Assembly (NCBI GenBank): GCA_948567375.1
Contig: OX419760.1
Span: forward strand, 12,896,001-12,960,000
Direction: 5' to 3'
From: Lunularia cruciata
Taxonomy: Eukaryota > Streptophyta > Marchantiopsida > Lunulariales > Lunulariaceae
DNA: 64,000 bases
The position numbers and the translations under genes are program-made. Of this stretch, positions 56,377-64,000 are shown one piece after another (position 1 is the first letter of the stretch; every line of letters starts with the position of its first letter). The notes under the pieces are model-generated. The model searched no databases. It was given only the letters and a program-made list of their open reading frames with translations, and was not told where the DNA came from.

Positions 56377-59300
56377 GAAGTTTCAAATTTCAATGGAGAG
56401 AATCTCATTCAAATTAATTGGAAGAGTTATTAGCTAATAACTCAGATGTCCCGTAACCCATAAAAATTTACAGGTTATGATTTTTGTTTCATGTAAAGTT
56501 TTATAGAAGTCCCTTGCCCGTTCCAAATTTCCAAAAGCTGAACTCATGGTGCACATCAAATTTGAACTTGAACGGACTACCCATAAATACTTCTATCCAT
56601 AAATATTTCAACAGATATTTATAGGTACCTATAAAGTTATAATTAAAACCCCAAGTGTAAGTATTAGAACTTTTATAAGTAATATGCATAGTCCCATAAA
56701 TTAATGGGTCACCCTTGCATGACTTGTAAATTTGAACGGGTGTAATCCGGAGGAAAAGGTTTAGCGGAACATTTTGTAAAGCCAAAATTACATTGCACGT
56801 CAAGCTTTTATGGGTGGTGGATTTCAGATCTCGGTACGACGGATTTCTATATCCTTTTAATAATATCCATAAAATATTTTATGGACAGCTGAAGAGAGGA
56901 TTTGATTAGAACCGGAAACGTCCACTTAAATTTTAGGGTTTGAATAATTAAGATAAATTTGGTTTTATATATTTGAAATTTACACTAAAAGATTTTATGA
57001 CTTTTAAAAAGTTACGCGTCACCTTTTAGGTTATCCATAACTTTTCCCCCGTAGATTTTTACCCTAAAAAACTCACTGTGCTCCCGCGCACTACCCATAT
57101 AATTATTTACAGATTTATCTACTGGTCCAGCAAAAGCTAAATCTTAATCCCTCTACCATTAGAAACCCCCGTCTCTTTTACACCTATTTTACATGTACTC
57201 ATAATTTATTTTATAGATTTTACGGATTTTCGAAAATAAACTGTAAATTTTGCATTTGAAGCCCCCTAATGACTTGCACTATCAGCAGAATCGAAATCTG
57301 CGTGATGGAATCTTGAGTAGGTCCTGGAGTTTGACGTTCAGAGCTGCTGGTAGCAATTCAGGTCTCATCCTTTTGTACTTTCTACGCACCAGATCGGACA
57401 CCCCAGACCAGCTAGAAAACCTACATTGCTGTCCACTAAAACGTACTGAAATATTTGATTACTGTCAAATTGCATCATCTTTAAATTGCTTTCCTAAGTC
57501 AAATTTCTTAGAGCCATGGTAGTCAACTTGTACAAGACATATAGAGGAATTATGTTGTATAAGGATTTCAGCTCATAAACTCATTATTCATATGTCCTAG
57601 TCCAAGTTTCTTGTGTAAGGCCGTCTGTGTACTCAATGAGAAATGATTCAAAATAGCGGGAACTGGATCAATTAGAACACTCGCATGAGTGGAGTCTTAG
57701 CATCTCCGTCGGGAACTGTGACTATCGCTCACAAACACTGCGACTGAACACATCTTCTGATACTTACCGTGCTTCAGTCAGAACTTGTAGTACTGATTGA
57801 CACCTTGAATTGCGTCGACACATAAAACCAAAATTTTGTCACCTTAATCTCATGGAGATTTGCTTAATTTTCAAATGCAGTTAACCTATTCAAGCCACAC
57901 GTTCTTATCCCCTTCAAAGTGTTCCAACAATGCCTAGAGTGTTTCATTGGTAAACTATAGATAACGCAACACTCCGTCATATCTGAAATCCACGTGGAAC
58001 TTGGTTTGGTGAATTTGCTTCCCTTCATCTTTCATCATGATTCTACTTTAGTCATCTCGCGGTCTAGCACAAGTGGATGCGCTCTTAGGTTGTACTCCAT
58101 GCTTGCAGGAGTATGGTCAATTCCGATAAGTGCACGTGTCAATCAGTCTACGATTTTCAGGGGATACCACAAAGGGAAAACCACCAGTGTGGAGACCGGA
58201 CTTTAAATCCACAGCCTCTTGCCTTCACTAGCGAAGAGTCTTCAATTCTCGGGACAAGTGGGGTCTAACCCTGTTCGGAAAGAAGTCTGTAAATAAGCAA
58301 ATTGAATTGATTGAGGAGGATAAAAATATGACCCTCAAATTTCCCATTTAATTTCCAAAAGCTAGTTTTTTCGGTAGATATGTACATCATTTCTTCTCTA
58401 TCTTCAGTGATAGAGAAGCAAATTATGTCAACATTATGAGAAATTCTCAATGTGCAAGTAACTTATAATAGTTGTCGAAAGTTATATCGATAATCCGAAA
58501 AGAATACCACTTCCCTTGTTTTATCGTACTTCTCGATTTAGAACGGTTTAGGGTCCTTTCTGCATTCCCTTCGTTTCCTTGCGGACAGTTGCATAGGAAC
58601 TACTACATCGCATCGGTAATTTGTAGTAATCTCTTGGATTTCGTTCAGGCCCGTGAGGTAACTTTATGTCGAACTTGAGAGTCCAGATTCTAAATGTTGG
58701 ACTGCATCAGAAGTCACATGACAATGTCTTTTTCTTTTGTTATAGATTTGCCATAATTATACTTTCCTGTTCTCTCCATAGACACATCTAACCTGTAATG
58801 GCTATAACCTTTTAACAATTGAGTTTTGATTGTTAATTCAAGTTGGTTTACTTTTTTTTCATTCTATAATGAAACTTTTTATACATATAATTTTTTATGG
58901 TTAAATGGAATAATCTATTGTAGAACATCTTTTATGGATGTTAGAATATTATTAATAGGAATGTTTTGGAAAATTTATATTATTCGGATTTAATATCTAT
59001 TCCCGTGCCATTATTCTTTTATTCTCCACTTATATTTTTTTGAAAAATATATAATTATTTACCACATATGGGATAAAAGAGTAAATTATTGAGACCTCAA
59101 ATTATAAAATAATGAATGAATATATTTAAATTGATAGGAAGGTGACCACGTTCAAAAGGCGTAAAATGGGGCTAAGCCCCAAGCGTTAAACAAAATCTCA
59201 GCGACATGAAGTAAAATCCGCACCGAAGTGAACCGAACCTGCACAGTTTACCGTACTTATTCGAATAAAGAGGACCGCGTAGAAAACACGAAGGACGGGA

Positions 59301-59755
59301 AGACCCCACCAAGGGTGAGACAAACGAGGTAAACAGTTCACACAGACAGTTTACCCTACTTATTTCGGTAAACTGTATTGAAGTTATGCTTATGCTTCGA
59401 AGTTCTGAAAGTTCCTCTCGACCACAGTGGAGTACAAGGTGGCATATGTACCTGAGCGGATTGCAGGTCGCATCCATATAAGCTTTGCATCTGTTCGAGG
59501 AACTGGCAGATTATGTTTGAGAGTTTTAAAGATTTTGAACAGATTCGATTCACCTGCGTTGTCGACTTGATAGTGAGCTGCAGGAAGCAGCAAGACACTG
59601 GAGAAGAGTTTCAAGAAGGAGAGATTCCATAAATCAATTAGGCAGTGGATGAGCGAGGGCTGTGAGGTATAGGTGCGAGTGAGAACTGAAAATCTTCTTC
59701 AGTGTTTGCATTCATCCGGGAGAGTTTGATCAAGAACTCAAGACTTTGAGTAGCA
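56377..59755. other. Intergenic DNA and upstream region of the membrane protein gene
   Basis: Unique-looking sequence, AT-rich at 56,400-57,250 and 58,850-59,130. The 57,250-57,522 plus-strand ORF (90 codons) is unsupported. Short dyads: TTTATAGGTACCTATAAA at 56,618-56,635, CTTCTCTATC...GATAGAGAAG at 58,393-58,418, TGGGGCTAAGCCCCA at 59,167-59,181. No TATA box could be assigned with confidence. Confidence 0.5.
59243..59376. promoter_or_regulatory. Repeated ACAGTTTACC element upstream of the membrane protein gene
   Basis: ACAGTTTACC plus TACTTATT occurs at 59,243 and 59,346, and the second copy is followed by the inverted half GGTAAACTGT (59,367-59,376). About 380-510 bp before the ATG. A candidate protein-binding cluster by pattern alone. 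Confidence 0.4.
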
Positions 59756-61832
59756 ATGGCGAACGTAGTAGGCGGAGTCCTTGCTGCCATAGTAGCAGCT
59801 GTAGTGTTCGCCTTGGCTGGCATCTACATCCAAATTGTCAGCGATGCTCCTTGTTCCGTCTTCCATGATCCGGCAAAGAAGGATGGCGAGCACGAGAACC
59901 TCGAATACTGTACACAAATCAAGACTTACATGAAAGGTACTGGTATTATTCTCATCCCTATACGAGCACAGCTAAGAGATAATCCACGTAAAATTGATAT
60001 TATGATTGATTAAATAAAACTCTACGAGCTCTACGAGTTCTAATTTAGACCCCACTGATACTGTCACAACAAACTCTTGATTGTATTATTCTTGACGTTC
60101 CTGCTGTTTGTGTTGTGTGCAGTTATCCTAATTGCGACGCATCTGCTATCGTTCGCATTGTTCCCATTTGCCATGTATGTTTTCTGGATTCGTGGACGTA
60201 TATTGGAACAGATGGAAGCTAAGGACCCGTTTTACTGTGTGCTGGGCTTTTCTTTCCTGATGGTGGCCATAGCTGGTGAGATCGGCTGGCATGTCAGCCA
60301 ACACTGGTTTTACCAGGTATGTTGAACCGTTGCATCAGTATAGTCCTGCTTAGTGGTTGACTTTCTGACCCTTCCGATCTCTTGAATGCAATCAGCACCT
60401 ACAATGCTCACTGTAGAAGTGCAACGTCTATTTCAACCGAAGCTCACCTGATTATGGAATCTGAAGAGGAAGGTTCCGTAATTCTGTACACAATACTACA
60501 ACGACCTCTGTATTCCATGAGAATTATACTCTATTTCGTGTGGAAACCTTCTGCTCATGACTGATCCTGAAAACAGCGAACAACCACCAAGTTTATCCTT
60601 TTGGTATTCGCTCTACCTGTACCTTAACCAATGAAAATTATCAGAAGTGCAGGGCTCAGCGATGAAAATATCATCATGCATTGCCATTTAACACAAATTG
60701 AGCTATTTTACAATCACTGAAAGGTCTCCAAACTTCTCTTATATGAACAGCAGATGCCATGGATACTCATGCTTTGATTGTAACGTGTGTGATGATCATG
60801 GACGCAGGAGGAGTATTTCATTCTCAATTTCATGTTCTACTTCTTCTTTATGTGGGGCGTCGCTTGCTGGGCTTATGGTATAGAGCTGAAAGATAATCCT
60901 CAGAGAGGAAGGACCGCAACAACGGACATTCTAGACAAGCTTTCAGGGCTCGCAGACATTCTCTTGTGGTTATCCCCAATTATTGTGACAATTGTTTACG
61001 CCGGGAGTGCAACCTTAAACCATATTTGCCCTAAAGGCGTCCCTAATCTGCCTAGCATCTGTGGAACTCTTTCGCCCAGTAAGGTCCCCATTTACATCCT
61101 CATGGCGATCGAATTCGCGGTCCTGTCGATCAGACTTTACAGAGTACATTCCACCAACTCAAAACTTTATGCTCGAAATTATGAATCTTTGTCCCCGTGC
61201 TCTAGATTGTGGTTATTGTAGCTGATAAGACGTTTGACTGGTTTTGCAGCTGCTGCAAGACTGGAGGGTAGTATTCCTTCCGATTTTCTCTGTGGGTGTC
61301 AACCTTTTCTTCATCTTTCTGCTGAACGCTAACGTCACCGACCCATTCAAAAATCCCCTGTACCAGTAAGTAGTAGAAATCCCCAATCACTGGATGGATT
61401 GATGAAATTGTACATAGTGTGACTTGCAGATTGCGAAGCCGCATATATCCTGTTTTTATTCGTATAGCTAGTAAGCTTGGATGTAAGGAGTAATCGCAGA
61501 TTGCGAAGCCGCATATATCCTGTTTTTATTTGTATAGCTAGTAAGCTTGGATGTAAGGAGTAATCGCAGAGCTTTATTCAGTACTCCAGAAGATAAGGTG
61601 GCAGTTGACGAATGGTCCTTGACGGTGGTAGCGTAGGTGTATCTATATCATTCTCTGGACGGATGTCTTGTGGATCATCTTTTAACTTCTGGCATATTTC
61701 CCTGTTGTTCCTTTCAGTACATTGCATGATCTTATTGGAACGGAACTGGGAGTCTTCATCATTACGTTGTTGGTGTGGATCAAAACCGGAGAACCAGAAG
61801 AGTCGAAAAGGAGGTTACTCACTGACGATTAA
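59756..61832 (+). CDS. Predicted multi-pass membrane protein, five exons, 313 aa
   Basis: Exons proposed: 59,756-59,936, 60,123-60,316, 60,808-61,143, 61,250-61,365, 61,718-61,832, all GT-AG with phases that join to one 942-nt frame. The product has about eight hydrophobic segments (residues near 7-28, 61-83, 97-117, 128-150, 170-195, 217-236, 243-262, 280-293) and ends EESKRRLLTDD. The region after the first segment is Cys- and charge-containing (DAPCSVFHDPAKKDGEHENL). No known transporter motif is recognised, so function is unknown. GC and CpG are higher than in the transposons, with no stops, so it looks like a live gene. Start chosen as the first ATG of the open frame; an upstream start is not excluded. 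Intron 1 could be partly retained, because the acceptor lies inside an open frame. Confidence 0.8.
61427..61566. repeat. 70-bp tandem duplication in intron 4
   Basis: Two 70-bp units (GCATATATCC at 61,441 and 61,511) identical apart from one C/T difference seen. A recent event inside the last intron. Confidence 0.92.
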
Positions 61833-63170
61833 AGGTACATATATATCATAGTTCAGGATCTATATACATATTCTACCTTATGGATTTATCACTATTCTAG
61901 CATTGTGCATCACGTACATCTTAGTTACCGATAATTTACATTTCATGAGTTCTGGATATCCCGTTCTCAGAACGGCTTCTGCTCTCATATACCTATATAT
62001 CATAGTTCAGGATCCCCCGTTCTTCGAACGGCTTCTGCTCTCATGTCTGAATATATCATAGTTCACCGTGTTTAGATCTAGGAAAGGACAATCTATGGGT
62101 GACGATGGCAGTACAAGCGCTACTTGTGGAGCCCAAGCTGATATACCAATCAGATATTGCTTTTGACATATTGGTCCCCTGTATGTGCATCTCCTGTATC
62201 AAGCTCCTGCTTATGAAGGCGCGATTGGAGTTATTGGTATTGTCCCTTCACCAGATATTAGTTTCATGGAGGCGAAACTCAGTTGAACAGGAGGGGGGAA
62301 CTACTAATTATAGTAGTTCCCCATCCTGTTTGTTGTATTATGTTGAGATGGCGGTTGTCCTGAAATGTTCTGTTAGTGCTGTGTAGGGAACTGGTGGTCG
62401 CTGACAGATATCACTAGTGATTAAACGGCAATCGTCCAGTCCTACCAGTTTGATTTGAGCTTGGGACGGAAATCTTGTACCTTTGCTTATGTCATGATTT
62501 TATCTGCCTCTATAAAATCCATGTTTTTTCAGTACTCAACATCCCGGTCAGCCGTCTTGGTTAATTCCACGAGAGCAAATGAAATATGCCATCTCTCCAG
62601 AGATTCACATTCCGCTCGAAGCTCAGACCCTAAAATTTCTTTCGTATTCAGCTCTACTGGTAATGGGCTGTTTGACTGCACCTTACTCGAATTCGACCAG
62701 CCAGGAACATTATAGCTTCATGCATCTTTCGATGAGATTTACACATGGAATTGCAAGTTAACGATGATTCAGCTTCTACGGTGCCGATTTATGGATGCTT
62801 AATGTGGAAGGCTGTATGCTTACAGTTTGTGTTAAGAGTCGTAAGGAAAACAGGGGATTCTAATCATCTAATGGAGTTATGATTTGCTGCACGTTACTGG
62901 ACAGTGCAATTGCTGGTGGTGGTTACAGCGGGAAAAATTTTCATTCAAAGAACAAGTGGTGAGCAAACCACAATATCACCGGTTATCATTACAGAAAATT
63001 TCATGCTTCTGGGTAATGAGCGAAATTATTATGTCGTGAGTATATGTAACGTAATTTTGACGCCGGCCTTGAAGCAAGCGGAGAGCATCATGAATGTGTC
63101 CATAGTGGTAGTTGCAGAAAAATTTACTATCATTTGGTGCAATTGCAGTCTTGCAATTCGGCTGTGCAAT
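61833..63170. other. 3' flank between two convergent genes
   Basis: Probably holds the 3' UTRs of both genes. A 56-bp direct repeat (CCGTTCT...GAACGGCTTCTGCTCTCAT at 61,961 and 62,017, each followed by ATATATCATAGTTCA) lies close to the first stop. ORFs at 62,099-62,386 and 62,904-63,218 lack recognisable domains and are not called. Confidence 0.5.
62288..62328. repeat. Hairpin with 12-bp perfect inner arms
   Basis: GGGGAACTACTA, loop ATTA, TAGTAGTTCCCC, extended by CAGGA / TCCTG with a bulge. In the convergent 3' flank about 460 bp after the membrane-protein stop. Confidence 0.85.
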
Positions 63171-64000
63171 TTATTCAATTACCACCTGAAGGTTTTTATT
63201 GAATGGAAGGTAAGGTAGCCAGGTGCCATTGGGGTGGACTCTGTTTGTAGCAGCTCCACTCCTCTCGTCCACAAAAGGCCCTCCTACGTGAGTCCAATCC
63301 ACAACACTCCCAGCATGATTTCGTACTCTGATTCCTGGATAGGTCAACATTAACTTCCTCAGGAACAGCCCGGATCTTCTGCCAATTGCACTTTGAAACA
63401 AGATTGGTGTCAGTAGGCTAGTACCCACAATTTGCAGAAGTAAAAGAGTGAATGATCGCCACATCTGTATATTCACCCTACTGGACTACACAGTGTGACA
63501 TGTAATAGAAGTTGCAGAAGGCTAAACCCTCCACAGGTATAGTAGATTGTTGGGAGCAAAAATCTGGAGAAGTTCTGGAGAGCTAACCAGTAAGCAACGA
63601 TTTGTTTGCATTTGAGGTTTTCAACATTGGCTTCGAAATCCGAGATGGTTATTGCTCCTTTGTAGATAGACACCTGTTCAACATGAAAACAATAAAATTA
63701 TATTTACATTCTTGACACTCGAGTTCCTCGGATTGCGCCGTGACAAACACCCTGCAAGTGAAATAACATGATAGAACAGAAAGCTGCTGACCTGACGCTC
63801 CTTCTCTGAGCGACAATCCACCAGAACGACGCTGTCTCCAACTGCATTACTGTTCACCAAATCGAGCAGCTCTTCGCCAGAGATGTCAGGAACTTCGGGA
63901 AAATATTGCTCTCGAAGTTGTTGGTATTCCAGTAAAGCTGCTTGTCGCTTTGCAGCATCCAATTGAACTGTTCGTGCTCCATGCTCCTCCACCTCATCCT
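63171..64000 (-). CDS. Rhodanese-domain protein, 3' three exons
   Basis: Minus-strand exons >64,000-63,792, 63,673-63,588 and 63,390-63,171 (stop TAA at 63,173-63,171), GT-AG introns of 118 and 197 bp, phases consistent. The product includes YFPEVPDISGEELLDLV, VVLVDCRSEKERQVSIYKGA (rhodanese D-C/V-R segment), KQIVAYC-AIGRRSG (active-site loop, Cys codon split by the second intron), then NHAGSVVDWTHVGGPFVDER and a short tail ending NLQVVIE. Rhodanese domains carry sulfur or act as scaffolds; the active-site Cys is present, so sulfurtransferase activity is possible. The N-terminus lies outside the window, so targeting cannot be judged. Convergent with the membrane protein gene. Confidence 0.85.

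Noticed and set aside
57250-57522. 90-codon plus-strand ORF upstream of the membrane protein gene
   Set aside because: No domain or splice context; length is within chance in this GC range.
62099-62386. Possible further exon or small gene after the membrane protein stop
   Set aside because: The frame joins no donor in phase and the product is unlike a protein; more likely 3' UTR.
1-64000. tRNA or rRNA genes
   Set aside because: Scanned by eye for tRNA B-box-like and rRNA core sequences on both strands; none was convincing, though a covariance search would be more sensitive.

Overview
The window looks like land-plant nuclear DNA. It has plant-type Ty3/gypsy and Ty1/copia retrotransposons with tRNA-type primer sites, a PIF/Harbinger-like transposase, short GT-AG introns, and an antisense fragment of a plant RBP45/RBP47-type RNA-binding protein gene. 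I cannot name the species. Nearly all of bases 1-23,950 and about 26,500-56,400 is old, stop-riddled transposon sequence; only two intact-looking host genes are seen, both near the right end.

Bases 1-10,863 are a nested stack read on the minus strand. A gypsy element (B, 8,319-10,863) is broken at the start of its reverse transcriptase by the LTR of a second gypsy element (E1b). E1b's leader appears to be interrupted by a same-family copy (E1, 1-6,735, running off the left edge). E1b's LTR is itself split by a solo LTR (7,284-7,977, plus strand) with 4-bp target duplications. Bases 10,864-16,329 hold a dispersed repeat (R1, copy A) and unassigned sequence. A complete but decayed gypsy element, E2 (16,528-23,099, minus), sits inside a copia pol fragment (16,330-16,527 and 23,100-23,951), with GCTC on both sides.

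Bases 23,952-26,489 are non-repetitive and carry a 29-bp palindrome. Bases 26,490-56,400 are built around two copies of one block: a plus-strand accessory-like ORF, a short-motif array, then a convergent unrecognised minus-strand ORF. Copy 1 lies at 26,613-29,470. Copy 2 lies at 37,545-53,560 and is broken by a copia element (C, 38,002-44,378) and a chromovirus-type gypsy element (E3, 46,567-52,957), the latter with ACATC duplications. A Harbinger-like transposase pseudogene (35,150-36,310) is head-to-head with copy 2, and its N-terminal part recurs at 54,956-55,706. A 200-base run of N lies at 53,590-53,789.

The copia C leader contains, antisense, a decayed stretch of an RBP45/RBP47-like gene (38,744-39,515) covering the end of RRM1, RRM2 and the start of RRM3. 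This is the most unusual feature of the window. From about 56,400 to the right edge the DNA is largely unique. It carries a five-exon membrane protein gene (59,756-61,832, plus) and, convergent to it, the 3' three exons of a rhodanese-domain gene (63,171 to beyond 64,000, minus).
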